Source of the DNA: Candidatus Hydrogenedentota bacterium
GTDB taxonomy: Bacteria; Hydrogenedentota; Hydrogenedentia; Hydrogenedentales; JAJRTN01
Reading direction: 5' to 3'
Length of the DNA: 60,275 bases
Assembly (NCBI GenBank): GCA_024278275.1
Contig: JAJRTN010000094.1
Span: 1-60,275, forward strand
The notes under the pieces were generated by a model. That model was not told the DNA's origin. It made no database searches and worked only from the letters and a program-made list of their open reading frames with translations. The position numbers and the translations under genes are program-made. Numbering within the stretch: position 1 is the stretch's first letter; every line of letters starts with the position of its first letter. This document shows positions 8,698-18,245 of the stretch, in pieces.

Positions 8698-9798
8698 ATG
8701 GATCTTCGCTTTGCATTTCCCCTGTCGCAATTGCCCCTCTGGCTGGGCCTTGGCCTGGCCGGTACGGGCATGCTCTTCGCCGTGCTGCGCGCCCTGGAAG
8801 AGCGGCGGCGGCGGCGGATGGAGCGCTTCGTGGACGCGGCGCTGGCGCCCCGGCTGCTGGCGGGATACGATGCCCGGGTGCGGCGTCCCCCTTTCTGGCT
8901 GACCCTCCTGGGTTTCGCTTTCCTCGCCTTGACCTTCGCCCAACCCCGTTGGGGCCAAGCCTGGATGGACATCGACCGGGGCAGCCGGGATGTGCTGCTC
9001 CTCTTGGACACCTCGGAGAGTATGAACGCCGTGAACCCCCTGCCCAACCGTCTTGAGCGGGCGCGGCAGAAAGTCGAGGCGCTTCTCGAGTTGTGCCCCA
9101 GCGACCGGTTTGGCCTTATCCCCTTCTCGGGGAACGCCACGGTGCAGTGTCCCCTCACCCTCGACCACGCCTACCTGCGTTCGGTTTTGAAAGGCATCAA
9201 CACGGATATGCTGAGTGAAGAGGGCACGGATATCGCCGCGGCCCTGCGCCTCGCGGCGGATACCTTCGAGGCGGACGCCAAGCAGTCGGGCGGTGGCGAA
9301 GCCTACAACCGCGCCATCATCCTTATCTCGGACGGCGAGCAGGTCTCCGGCGATGCCGTCGAAATGGCGCGCAAGATATCCGAATACGCCACCATCTATG
9401 TTATCGGTATCGGCGACCCGAAGGGTGCCGAGGTGACCTTCCCCGAGTGGATGCGCAACCAGGTCCGCGTGCCCGGCGGTGACAAACCCCACCTCTCGAA
9501 GCTCGACGAAGACACCCTTTCGAAGGTGGCCGTTCAGGGGGGCGGCATCTACGTGCGGTCCACGCCCGACATGCGCGATGTGCAGGCCTTGACCGCGTCG
9601 ATGGAGAACCTGCGCACCCGTGCGGTGGAGGGTGAACTGCGCTTCCGCCAGGTCAACCGGTATCGCTGGCCCTTGGCGGCGGCCTTCCTTTGCTTCATGG
9701 CCGAGGGCCTGTGGGTGGTGATTATGCCGGTCATCCGGCGTTGGAAAATGGAACGCCGTTCTGCCGGCAAACCGGCGGAGGAGACGAACCATGGATAA
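8698..9798 (+). CDS. VWA-domain membrane protein, BatB-like
   Basis: 366 aa from ATG 8698, preceded by GAGGA; an in-frame TTG at 8674 overlaps the previous gene and is less likely. Helices at about 12-30 and 66-82, VWA domain with MIDAS D104-T-S106-E-S108 and LISDGEQVSGDA, and a C-terminal helix (WPLAAAFLCFMAEGLWVVIM). Together with the preceding gene this is the usual BatA/BatB pair. Ends in TAA overlapping the start of the TPR gene. Confidence 0.92.
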   Translation: MDLRFAFPLSQLPLWLGLGLAGTGMLFAVLRALEERRRRRMERFVDAALAPRLLAGYDARVRRPPFWLTLLGFAFLALTFAQPRWGQAWMDIDRGSRDVLLLLDTSESMNAVNPLPNRLERARQKVEALLELCPSDRFGLIPFSGNATVQCPLTLDHAYLRSVLKGINTDMLSEEGTDIAAALRLAADTFEADAKQSGGGEAYNRAIILISDGEQVSGDAVEMARKISEYATIYVIGIGDPKGAEVTFPEWMRNQVRVPGGDKPHLSKLDEDTLSKVAVQGGGIYVRSTPDMRDVQALTASMENLRTRAVEGELRFRQVNRYRWPLAAAFLCFMAEGLWVVIMPVIRRWKMERRSAGKPAEETNHG

Positions 9799-10549
9799 GG
9801 TGAAAGGAGATCAACCGTATACCGGAAAGGGACCGGCGGCGGGAAGACGTTCCGGGGGGCGGGCCTTGGCGCTTCTCCTGCTTGTCCTGGCTTGCCCCGC
9901 CCTGGCGGAATCCTACGAGGACCGGCTGGAACAGGCCAACAGTCACCTGCGCAGCGGCGACGCCACGGGAGCGTTGGATCTGTATCGCGAATTGCAGGTG
10001 GACTATCCCGACGAGGACCGCGTGATTTTCGGTATCGGTTGCGCTCAATATGACCAGGCCGCGCCACTTTCGGCCCGGACCACCGCGTCCATGCCGGGCG
10101 CCCAGGACGAAAAGGAGGCGCCCACCGCGGCCTCCCTGTATGATGAAGCGGCGGCGACTTTTGACCGGCTGGCGGTGAGCCGCGACCCGAAGCTGCGGGT
10201 GGATGCCGCGTTCAACCGGGGCAACTGCGCCGTGAGCAAGGCCAAGTTCTTCGCGGATCAAGGTCAGCGGGACGAGGCCGTCGGGGCATACCGCCAGGCC
10301 ATTACCATTTATGAACAACTCCTGAAGGATTCACCGGAACACGCGGGTGCGCTCCAAAACCTGGACCACGCCCGGTACGAACTGAAGCTGCTGTTGCAGC
10401 AACCACCGGAAAAACCGCCGGAACAACCCAAGCCGGTGAGCATGTTTATCAAGCCCAGTACGGATATTCCCGGAGCCAAGGTCATCGTGCCGGAAGACGG
10501 CCCCAGCGAGCTTCAATTGGTGACGGGTGCGGGAGAATCGGCATCATGA
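9791..10549 (+). CDS. TPR-repeat lipid- or periplasm-facing protein, BatC-like N-part
   Basis: 252 aa. A basic N-terminus is followed by a hydrophobic helix at 24-36 (ALALLLLVLACPALA), a likely signal peptide whose Cys in LACPA is not a clean lipobox. Residues 38-190 hold about three TPR-like helices (ANSHLRSGDATGALDLYRELQ, VDAAFNRGNCAVSKA, AYRQAITIYEQLL). The tail is Pro-rich (QQPPEKPPEQPKP). TPR proteins at this operon position are BatC. It overlaps BatB by 8 bases and the next gene by 4. Confidence 0.8.
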   Translation: MDKVKGDQPYTGKGPAAGRRSGGRALALLLLVLACPALAESYEDRLEQANSHLRSGDATGALDLYRELQVDYPDEDRVIFGIGCAQYDQAAPLSARTTASMPGAQDEKEAPTAASLYDEAAATFDRLAVSRDPKLRVDAAFNRGNCAVSKAKFFADQGQRDEAVGAYRQAITIYEQLLKDSPEHAGALQNLDHARYELKLLLQQPPEKPPEQPKPVSMFIKPSTDIPGAKVIVPEDGPSELQLVTGAGESAS

Positions 10550-11382
10550 ACGCCATGGCCATAGGCCTTTTGTTGACCCTGTTGGCGGGGCAGGCGCCCG
10601 GTGCGTCTCACGGCCCCGGCATGCCCGGGGTGGCGGGCGCACCCGCCGTGCCCGGCGGACAAGTGCCGGGACAGGAACAGGCACCCGCCGTTCCCAGGCT
10701 CCATGCCGTCGCGGCGCACGCCTTCAATGAGGGCAACAGCCCCGTCAAGGTGGATGAAGCCCTGGAGGGGGTGAAAAAAACCTTGCTGAGCCTGCCCTTC
10801 GACACCTTCGAGCCCGTGGCCGACCAGGAGGTCGAAACACCCCTGGGAGAGGAAACGCTCATACCGCTGAACGGCATCTATAGTCTATACGTTGCCCCCA
10901 GGGGGCAGGACGAAAAGGGGGCGCTCGATCTCACGGCACGCATTTCCATGCTGGCCGAGGGTTCCGGATCGGAACAATACATTGATGCCATCCATACGGA
11001 GGCGAAGCTGGCTTCGGGCATGCCCCTGGTGTTTCGCGGTCTCGATCTGAACGTGGGTGAATTGGTCGTTGTGTTGAGTCTGTCCGGCGATGACAAGCAG
11101 CAGGGCCAATCACAAAGCAACGACGCGAAGGAGCAGGAAAAGAGCCAGGACGACAAGCAGGAGGACAAACAGGCGTCCAACGAGAATAAAAACCAAAACC
11201 AGGAGCGACAAGAGCAGCAGGAACAGCAGGACAATCCGTCTTCGGCGCAGGATCAGAAGGATACGCCGGACCTGCGAAACATCGAGGCCCTGTTGCAGTC
11301 GCTCGAGGAAATGGATCGCAAGGAACAGGAAGACCAACAGCACATACGCACGGGCATTCGGGTTCGGGGGGATTGGTGGTAG
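10546..11382 (+). CDS. Secreted Gln/Lys/Glu-rich protein, BatC C-part-like
   Basis: 278 aa. Signal peptide (1-18), Pro/Gly-rich stretch (20-50) and a folded segment (about 55-185). A very low-complexity region follows at about 186-245, made almost only of Q, K, E, D, N and S. The end, LLQSLEEMDRKEQEDQ...GDWW, resembles the conserved BatC C-terminus, which commonly ends in K-D-W. Here the functions of BatC seem split over this gene and the TPR gene before it. The following gene starts directly at the base after the TAG stop. Confidence 0.7.
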   Translation: MNAMAIGLLLTLLAGQAPGASHGPGMPGVAGAPAVPGGQVPGQEQAPAVPRLHAVAAHAFNEGNSPVKVDEALEGVKKTLLSLPFDTFEPVADQEVETPLGEETLIPLNGIYSLYVAPRGQDEKGALDLTARISMLAEGSGSEQYIDAIHTEAKLASGMPLVFRGLDLNVGELVVVLSLSGDDKQQGQSQSNDAKEQEKSQDDKQEDKQASNENKNQNQERQEQQEQQDNPSSAQDQKDTPDLRNIEALLQSLEEMDRKEQEDQQHIRTGIRVRGDWW

Positions 11383-13182
11383 ATGATACGGTCATTTCAC
11401 ATAGGGCCACTCGTGGTGCTCCTCGCGGGCGTGGCGGCGGCCGGGCAGTTAAACGTTTCCGTCAGCAAGAGCGTGGTGGGCGTGGACGAAGTATTCTTCA
11501 TCCAGGTTACCGCCCAGGGCGGCGGTGTTTCGGACCCCAAGGTCCCGGACAGCGATGATTTTGATATCGACGTCCAGTCCCCATCGCTTTCAACGAGCCG
11601 AAGCGTGCAGATTATCAATGGACATGTGAGCAGCACCTTGAAATCCACCTGGCGGTATCGCGCCTCGGCCAAACGGAAAGGCAAATTCACGCTGCCGCCC
11701 ATCACGGTCAGGATTGACGGCAAGGTCGAGACCAGCCGCGACATTGTCATCACGGTAAAGGACACCGCTCCCCTCCAGCCCAGGGCCGCGGGGCGGCGAT
11801 CCGCCCCTGGCGCCTCCCGCCGGCACGACAACCCGCGGGAACGAAAGCAGCTTACGGTGGACGACATCGTGATGATTGAGAGTTTCGTGGACAAGAACGA
11901 AGTCTACCAGGGCGAACGGCTGCTCCTTACGTGGCGATTCTGGTTGCTGGACGCGCGGCGCTTTGGCGCCAGCCGTCCTGACGGACGCCCTTCCGTGGAG
12001 GGCTTCTACGAGGGGCCTGTTGAAAACACCCAATACGCCCAGTCTCGGGACGGTTATGATTACCGGGTCTATGAATGGCGCCAGGCCCTCTATGCCACCG
12101 GTTCGGGGGACTACGCCATCGGGCCCTGGCAATGGAATGGTGTGGTGGAATATCCCGACCCGCAGACGGGCTTCCTCGCCTCGGTCAGACGGTCTTACCG
12201 CACCCCGCACATCGAAGTTAAAGTGCGGCCCTTGCCCAAGCGGCCCGAAGACTTCACCGGCGCGGTGGGAACCTTTACGCTGCGCAGCAGCCTGTTGGAC
12301 AACGTGGTGACGCAGGGGGTACCCACGACGCTAATTGTGCGCGTGGTGGGCGAAGGCAACCCCGATGCCATCGGCGCGCCCGTCATGCCGGCGCTGCCAT
12401 GGGGCCATGTAAGCGACGCGGAAACGGAATACAAAAGTTCCGACGAGGAAAGCGAATGGTCCGTTGAAAAGGCTTTTATCTACCGCATTACCCCGCGGGA
12501 GGCGGGCGCGCTTACCATTCCCCCCATCCGCTTCGTCTACTTTTCGCCCGAAAAAGAGGCTTACATCACCCTGGAGACGGAGGCGCGCGAGGTCTTTGTC
12601 GAGCCTTCGGACGAAAATGCCGACCTGGTGATCGTCGGTGACAGCGCACCCCGGGAAGAACATTCGGTGCATATTCTGGGTCAGGACGTTTTGGCCATTG
12701 TGAAGGAAAGCGGCGATCTTAGCGCCCGTGGCTCGGAGGTCCCGTTGAACACGGCGCTCGTCTTGCTGCCGCCCGTGTTTTTCGCGGGTCTCTACACCTG
12801 GCGCCGCAAACGCAAACGCCTGGCGGAAGACTCCGTGTACGCGCGGCGCCACTTTGCCAGGGCGGTGGCCACGAAGTGCCTGCACAACATGGACAAGGCC
12901 GAGGAACCGGTCGCGGAGATGCACCGTGCCGTGAGGCAGTACCTGGCCGATGTCTTGGGCGCCGCGCGGGCGGGCCTCAGTTCGCAGGACGCCGACCGGC
13001 TCCTGGCCGACCAGGGTATTCCCGACGAATTGCGCGCAACCTTTGTGAAGGTGCTCAGGGCCTGTGAACGGGGGCGCTACGGGGGCGCCGCCCTGAGCGA
13101 AGTCGAGGTGGAAGCCCTGCGCAACGCCGTGCTGACCGCCATTGACGGCGTGGAACGGATCGTGCCGAAGGAGGGCCGCTGA
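11383..13182 (+). CDS. BatD-like oxygen-tolerance family protein
   Basis: 599 aa. Signal peptide (about 1-20) and repeated Ig-like BatD beta domains (LNVSVSKSVVGVDEVFFIQV, then YRASAKRKGKFTLPPITVRI, and IYRITPREAGALTIPPIRF). A membrane helix follows at about 446-462 and then a cytoplasmic helical tail (LHNMDKAEEPVAEMHRAVRQ and on) like the DUF4381 tail. BatD is the largest extracytoplasmic member of the Bat system, and length and domain order fit the family. Start ATG is immediately adjacent to the preceding stop. Confidence 0.92.
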   Translation: MIRSFHIGPLVVLLAGVAAAGQLNVSVSKSVVGVDEVFFIQVTAQGGGVSDPKVPDSDDFDIDVQSPSLSTSRSVQIINGHVSSTLKSTWRYRASAKRKGKFTLPPITVRIDGKVETSRDIVITVKDTAPLQPRAAGRRSAPGASRRHDNPRERKQLTVDDIVMIESFVDKNEVYQGERLLLTWRFWLLDARRFGASRPDGRPSVEGFYEGPVENTQYAQSRDGYDYRVYEWRQALYATGSGDYAIGPWQWNGVVEYPDPQTGFLASVRRSYRTPHIEVKVRPLPKRPEDFTGAVGTFTLRSSLLDNVVTQGVPTTLIVRVVGEGNPDAIGAPVMPALPWGHVSDAETEYKSSDEESEWSVEKAFIYRITPREAGALTIPPIRFVYFSPEKEAYITLETEAREVFVEPSDENADLVIVGDSAPREEHSVHILGQDVLAIVKESGDLSARGSEVPLNTALVLLPPVFFAGLYTWRRKRKRLAEDSVYARRHFARAVATKCLHNMDKAEEPVAEMHRAVRQYLADVLGAARAGLSSQDADRLLADQGIPDELRATFVKVLRACERGRYGGAALSEVEVEALRNAVLTAIDGVERIVPKEGR

Positions 13183-13183
13183 C

Positions 13184-13960
13184 ATGACACCCATTCTGCT
13201 TGCCGCCCTGCTGCTGGGGGCCAACGCCTTTGACGATGTGTTCCTCAAGGCCAACGAGGCCTACGAGGCGGGCCGCTACGCGGAAGCCGCCACCGATTAC
13301 GAACGGATTGTCGCGGGCGACGTGGCCAATCCCGTTGTTTTCTATAACCTGGGCAACGCCTACTACCGGCAGGGCCGGCTGGGGGAGGCCGTCGCCAACT
13401 ATGAGCGCGCGCTGCGCCTGCGTCCCGGCTTTACTGCCGCGCGGGACAACCTCGAGCAGGCCCTCCGTGCCTCGAAGCGCGCGCTGCCACGCCCCTTGCC
13501 ACCGGCCTGGGAGCGCAGTCTCCTCGCCTGGCACTACGGACTTTCCTATCGTCTTGCCTGGACCCTCGGCGTTCTCTCGTGGCTGCTCATGTGGGGGTTG
13601 CTTGCCGTGCGGTTGTGGTGGCCGCTGCGTTTCCTGCGCCGGGGGGCCGCGGTGATGGCCGTGCTCGCCGTCGCCTTTTCCTCCTCCGCCTGGATCAAGG
13701 CCCACCCCCCCATGTTGGCCGTGGTGGTGGACGAAACGGTTCCGGTACGCTTTGGCAAGAGTGACGCGGAGAAGGTGCGTTTCGAATTGTACGCGGGCGA
13801 CCGTGTTTCGGTGGATCAACGCGACGCCCAATGGTCCCGCGTATCCACGGTGAGCGGGGAGCGGGGATGGGCACGCAACGACCAGCTTATCCTGGTCGGA
13901 CCACCCTACGAACTGCCCGCCCTGAACGGCGTCCAGGCGGGAGGAGAACCTTCCGCATGA
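13184..13960 (+). CDS. TPR and SH3-like membrane protein, BatE-like
   Basis: 258 aa from ATG 13184. Signal-like N-terminus, then two to three TPR units (ANEAYEAGRYAEAATDYERI; VFYNLGNAYYRQGRLGEAVA). Two membrane helices follow at about 122-145 and 153-172, and a C-terminal SH3b-like domain (ELYAGDRVSVDQRDAQWSRV, then GWARNDQLILV). This TPR-TM-SH3 layout is that of BatE. Its stop overlaps the glnD start (ATGA), so glnD is translationally coupled to the Bat operon. Confidence 0.88.
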   Translation: MTPILLAALLLGANAFDDVFLKANEAYEAGRYAEAATDYERIVAGDVANPVVFYNLGNAYYRQGRLGEAVANYERALRLRPGFTAARDNLEQALRASKRALPRPLPPAWERSLLAWHYGLSYRLAWTLGVLSWLLMWGLLAVRLWWPLRFLRRGAAVMAVLAVAFSSSAWIKAHPPMLAVVVDETVPVRFGKSDAEKVRFELYAGDRVSVDQRDAQWSRVSTVSGERGWARNDQLILVGPPYELPALNGVQAGGEPSA

Positions 13961-16644
13961 CGGTCACCCTGGAAGAACTGGCTCACATGGCGCGTACCGG
14001 CGCCGCGGCTTTCAAGGCGGTACCCCATGAAACCCGCGTGGAAGCGGTGCGTCTCCATGCCCGGGCGCGGTGGGCCGACATTCGCCGTCGTCACGATGAA
14101 GGCGAGTCCGGCCGGAACGTGCTGTCCCTGCTTACCGACACGGCCGACGAGATTGTGCGCGCCGTGACGGACTTCGGTCTTTATGGCGTGCGCAACCGGC
14201 AGGCGCTCCTCTCGCGGGTGGCGCTTTGTGCCCTGGGCGGCTATGGCCGCCGCGAGCTCAGCCCCCATTCCGACCTGGATATCTGTCTTTTGTACGACCA
14301 CCACCTCGATGATGACGTACAGACACTCAACCGCTTCCTCCTGCCCTTTCTATGGGACATCGGGTATACGGTCGGCTACGCGTTGCACAGTGTCCAGGAA
14401 GCCGTGGCGCTCACCAGCGAAGATCCCCGCGTGCTCACCACCTATGCCCAGGCACGGCTCCTCGTGGGGGACAGCACGACCTTCGCCCGGCTGAGGCTCA
14501 TGTTGGCCGAGGAACGGGCGCGGGACACTTCCAGGGCGGTTGCCTATGTTCGCGAACGTGAGCACGCGGAGAATCTCACCGAGATCCATCGGGATCTTTT
14601 CAGTGCCGAACCCAATATCAAGGAAAGCGTCGGGGGATTGCGCGACTACCACGCCGCGCAATGGCTCATCCTATTGACCCATGGCCCCATGTCGCTGGAA
14701 GACATGGTTCGGCTTGGACATATTACCGTGGATGAGCACCTGGACATGGCCGAGGGTTTGGACTTCCTCTGGCGTATCCGGAACGAGATGCACTTTCATG
14801 CCGGTAAGGAAGAGGACCACCTCACCTACGCCATGCAAAGCCATGTGGCCCGAACCTTTGACTACGGGTACCCCGAGCGGAAAGCCCTCGAACGGTTCAT
14901 GCAGGATTACTACGCCGCAGCGCGACAGACCCACCGTTTTCTGCAAATGGCCGCCCGGGTTTGCGATCACCAGATGGAAATGGCCTTTGATACGGACGAA
15001 AACGAAGCCCGAAAGGGCATTACGACCGTGGAGGGCCGTATTGCCGCGGGGATGACCGACCCCCACTGGTTCGAGGAAAACCCGCCCCGGCTCATGGAGG
15101 TGTTCTGGGAAAGCGCCCGGCGCCATACTCCCCTGAGCGAGCGCACGAAGGCCCTGGTTGCCGCCAACCTCGGCCTGGTGGGTTCGTCTTTTCAGACCAA
15201 CGACGTGGTGCGGCGCTTCTTCATGGCCATCTGCGGCCGTCCGCTGCAAGCCGGGTTGGCCCTGCGCCAGGCGGCGCAGACCGGTCTGCTGGCCGCGTAC
15301 CTGCCCGAATTCGCCGCGATCCAGGGCATCGTGCGCTACGAGGACTTCCACAGTTTCCCCGTGGATGAACACACTATTCGCTGCATTGAGGCCCTCGCGC
15401 ATATTCCCAATATGGAAGGCCCTGTTGGCCGGAGCCTGCAGCGTCACCTCGAACACCTGCGGGATCCCCATCTCCTGGTCTTCTCCATCCTGCTTCACGA
15501 CCTGGGCAAGGTGTCGGGCGAAGCGCACACGGAAAAGGGCGTGAGACTGGCCCTCCAAATCTGCCGGCGCATCGGTTTGTCCAATGACGATACGGAGCGG
15601 GTGTGCTTCCTGGTAAAGCACCACATGCTTATGAGCAACATCGGGTTCTATCGCGATACGGACGACCCGGAGGTTGTGAAAGGATTCGCCGCGACCATGC
15701 GTAGCGATAACCGGTTGCGCGCACTGCTGCTGCTGTCGTACGCCGACCTGAGCGGCGTCGGTCCGGCGGTGTGGACCGAATGGAAAGGCGCGTTGCTGCT
15801 CAAGCTCTACCTGAAGACCGAACGCATGTTGTCGGGGCGTGCCGTCGTTGGCGGGGAGGCCTATTGGAACTCCCCCAAGGCCGAGGATGTTCACCGGCAC
15901 GCCGGGGCCTATTCCCGGGCGCAGGTCAATGACTACCTTCGGGGTATGGGCGAACACTATTTCCTGTCCTTTCACCACGAGCACATCGCGCGGGACATGG
16001 CGTGCGTGGAGGAAGCCCGAAAAAGGGGACTGGCCCTGCGCCATGTTCGGCTGGAAGACACGGGTGTAAGCGAAGTGGTGGTTTGTACCCGCGACCGGCA
16101 CGGCCTCTTCACGCAACTCGCGGGGAGCTTCACGTCCCAACTGGCGGATGTGCAGGGGGCGGCCCTCTTTACCACGCCCGACGGCCTGACACTGGACTGT
16201 TTCACGGTGACGGACGCCGCCAATCGGCGCCCCTTGACCGAAGCGCAATTCCACAGCATGGAAGAAGTACTGAAGGACGTATTGCTGAACGGCGGAAACA
16301 TCCAGGAACACGTTGACCGGTCCAGGCGTCGCCTCTTCGCGCTGCTGCAGCCCAGGGTGCCGATTCGGCCCGGGCTGACCTTCGACAACCACTCGTCCCG
16401 CACCCATACGGTCATCGACATGGAGGCGGGCGACCGGACAGGACTGCTGTATGACGTGGCGCGTGTTCTCACCGACATGGGTGTGGACTTTCACTCGGCC
16501 CGCATCATAACGGACGCGACACAGGTACATGATGCCTTTTACGTGCAGATGCACGGGAAAAAAATTGAAGACGAAGCCACACAGGCCGCCATCGAGGCAC
16601 GCGCGATTCGCGTGCTTGATCCCCAGGTGGCGGTGGAAAACTAA
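13957..16644 (+). CDS. glnD: [Protein-PII] uridylyltransferase GlnD
   Basis: 895 aa from ATG 13957, full family length. Nucleotidyltransferase motif GGYGRRELSPHSDLDI at 94-109, GlnE/GlnD-type middle domain (FSAEPNIKESVGGLRDYHAAQW), HD domain with HD514-515 in LLHDLGKVSG and a second KHHMLM site. Two C-terminal ACT domains follow, at about 706-790 and 815-890, the second with DRTGLLYDVARVLTDMGVDF. GlnD uridylylates and deuridylylates PII according to glutamine level, so it is the nitrogen sensor. No PII or glutamine synthetase gene is in the window. The 4-base overlap with the Bat operon suggests co-expression. Confidence 0.95.
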   Translation: MTVTLEELAHMARTGAAAFKAVPHETRVEAVRLHARARWADIRRRHDEGESGRNVLSLLTDTADEIVRAVTDFGLYGVRNRQALLSRVALCALGGYGRRELSPHSDLDICLLYDHHLDDDVQTLNRFLLPFLWDIGYTVGYALHSVQEAVALTSEDPRVLTTYAQARLLVGDSTTFARLRLMLAEERARDTSRAVAYVREREHAENLTEIHRDLFSAEPNIKESVGGLRDYHAAQWLILLTHGPMSLEDMVRLGHITVDEHLDMAEGLDFLWRIRNEMHFHAGKEEDHLTYAMQSHVARTFDYGYPERKALERFMQDYYAAARQTHRFLQMAARVCDHQMEMAFDTDENEARKGITTVEGRIAAGMTDPHWFEENPPRLMEVFWESARRHTPLSERTKALVAANLGLVGSSFQTNDVVRRFFMAICGRPLQAGLALRQAAQTGLLAAYLPEFAAIQGIVRYEDFHSFPVDEHTIRCIEALAHIPNMEGPVGRSLQRHLEHLRDPHLLVFSILLHDLGKVSGEAHTEKGVRLALQICRRIGLSNDDTERVCFLVKHHMLMSNIGFYRDTDDPEVVKGFAATMRSDNRLRALLLLSYADLSGVGPAVWTEWKGALLLKLYLKTERMLSGRAVVGGEAYWNSPKAEDVHRHAGAYSRAQVNDYLRGMGEHYFLSFHHEHIARDMACVEEARKRGLALRHVRLEDTGVSEVVVCTRDRHGLFTQLAGSFTSQLADVQGAALFTTPDGLTLDCFTVTDAANRRPLTEAQFHSMEEVLKDVLLNGGNIQEHVDRSRRRLFALLQPRVPIRPGLTFDNHSSRTHTVIDMEAGDRTGLLYDVARVLTDMGVDFHSARIITDATQVHDAFYVQMHGKKIEDEATQAAIEARAIRVLDPQVAVEN

Positions 16645-16656
16645 AGGAGAAGAGTC

Positions 16657-18102
16657 ATGAGAAGAATGAAGTACATGGCACTGTTCATGGCATTGGCCGT
16701 GGTGTTGAGCGCGGGCGCCGCCCGGGCCATGAGCCCCGTGCTCAGAGAGATGGAAGAAGGGTTCGTGCGTCTCAACGAGGAGGTTCGACCCTGCGTGGTG
16801 AATATCCAGACAACCGGACCCGCCGTGAAAATGGACGGACGCATGGAGGACCTGTTCCGCTTTTTTGGCATCCCTGAAGGGCAGGGAATGCCCGGCATTC
16901 CCGGTCCCAACGGACGCCGCGCACCGCGCATGCCGCGACCCCGTGCCACGGGATCCGGCTTTATCTACAGTGCCGACGGGTACATCGTCACGAACAACCA
17001 CGTGGTGGAAGACGCCGAAAGCATCAAAGTGCGCCTTTACAATGAAAACGAGTATGACGCCAAGGTTGTCGGTCGCGACCCCGACACCGACCTGGCCGTC
17101 ATCAAGATTGAGCCCCACGAAAAACTGCCCGTGGCCCGCCTGGGTGATTCAGAGAAGCTGAAGGTCGGGCAATTCGCCATTGCCATGGGCAGTCCCCGGG
17201 GCTTTGAAGGATCCCTGTCCTTCGGGCACATCAGTGCCCTGGGGCGGGACAATCTCATGGGGCTGGCCCAACAGGGGTTGCGTTTCCAGAATCTCATTCA
17301 GACCGATGCCGCCATTAATTTCGGCAACAGCGGCGGGCCGCTCTGCAACATTAACGGCGAAGTGATCGGCATTAACGTGGCCATCCTCTATGGCGCCAAT
17401 TCCATCGGTTTCGCCATTCCAGTGAACAAGGCCCGCCAGGTGGTCCCCGAACTGATTAAGAATGGCAAGATAACCCGCGGCTACCTGGGCGTGGGGGTGC
17501 GCGACGCCGGCGGCGATCTGGCCGAAGGCGTGGACTTGCCCGACGACAACGGTGCCTTTGTCGATGTGGTCAAGGAGGGCACCCCGGCCGAGCGGGCCGG
17601 CATCCGCTACTACGATGTCATCCGCAAAGTGAATGGTGAGACCGTGGAAGACGCAAACGGGCTCATCAAGTTGATCTCGGGTTACGCGCCCGGCACCATC
17701 GTTGTCCTGGAGATCTGGCGCGACGGTAAGGCCATCAATGTTGAGGTGAAACTCGATGAGTGGAACCCGGAATTCGCCGTCGCCGCCGCCGAACCCAAGT
17801 CGGATGAACTGGGGCTTCAGGTTCGCGACATCAGCCCTGATCTGCGTAAGCGCCTTGGCCTGGACGCCGACGTCGAGGGGGTGCTGATCACGGACGTGGA
17901 ACCCGACAGCGCGGCCGAGGAGGCCAATCTGCTGCACGGGGATATCATCATGGAGGTGGGTCGTGAGCCCGTCGCCAATACGAACGAGTTCCAGGCCGCG
18001 GTTCGCGAGAAGGCCCAGCCCGGGAAATCGCTTCTGATCCGGTACAAGCGCGGCAACAATGAGCCCAGTATCACCGTGGTAAAAGTTCCCGAAGATAAAT
18101 AA
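16657..18102 (+). CDS. DegP/HtrA-family periplasmic serine protease with two PDZ domains
   Basis: 481 aa. Signal peptide (1-24, cleavage near ARA|M). Trypsin-like domain with catalytic triad His115 (VTNNHVVEDA), Asp145 (DPDTDLAVIKI) and Ser225 (NFGNSGGPLC). Two PDZ domains are at about 270-365 (GYLGVGVRD, then GIRYYDVIRKVNGETVED) and 380-475. The GMPGIPGPNGRRAP stretch at 78-91 is a Gly/Pro-rich insertion in the usual LA-loop position. It degrades or refolds misfolded envelope proteins. AAGGAG precedes the ATG, and it follows glnD by 12 bases in the same run. A strong hairpin follows the stop. Confidence 0.95.
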   Translation: MRRMKYMALFMALAVVLSAGAARAMSPVLREMEEGFVRLNEEVRPCVVNIQTTGPAVKMDGRMEDLFRFFGIPEGQGMPGIPGPNGRRAPRMPRPRATGSGFIYSADGYIVTNNHVVEDAESIKVRLYNENEYDAKVVGRDPDTDLAVIKIEPHEKLPVARLGDSEKLKVGQFAIAMGSPRGFEGSLSFGHISALGRDNLMGLAQQGLRFQNLIQTDAAINFGNSGGPLCNINGEVIGINVAILYGANSIGFAIPVNKARQVVPELIKNGKITRGYLGVGVRDAGGDLAEGVDLPDDNGAFVDVVKEGTPAERAGIRYYDVIRKVNGETVEDANGLIKLISGYAPGTIVVLEIWRDGKAINVEVKLDEWNPEFAVAAAEPKSDELGLQVRDISPDLRKRLGLDADVEGVLITDVEPDSAAEEANLLHGDIIMEVGREPVANTNEFQAAVREKAQPGKSLLIRYKRGNNEPSITVVKVPEDK

Positions 18103-18125
18103 CGAACCGCGCCTTTCCAATCCGC

Positions 18126-18150
18126 GGGCGGGAGGCTCCGCCTCCCGCCC
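18126..18150 (+). terminator. Hairpin terminator after the protease gene
   Basis: Perfect 11-bp stem GGGCGGGAGGC / GCCTCCCGCCC with a three-base loop TCC, 24 bases after the stop. No clear U-tract follows. It probably marks the end of the Bat-glnD-degP transcript. Confidence 0.7.
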
Positions 18151-18245
18151 CTTCGCATCCGCGCACCCCGGCGGCGGGCGTCCGTCCATGCCACGGGATG
18201 ACTTCGACCAGGGCAACGGAAGGATAATCGCGGCGGGACGGTTTC

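Noticed and set aside
14671-17118. 815-residue open frame antisense to glnD and degP
   Set aside because: It is a high-GC shadow: no ribosome site, no recognisable motif, and the plus strand encodes two clear proteins.
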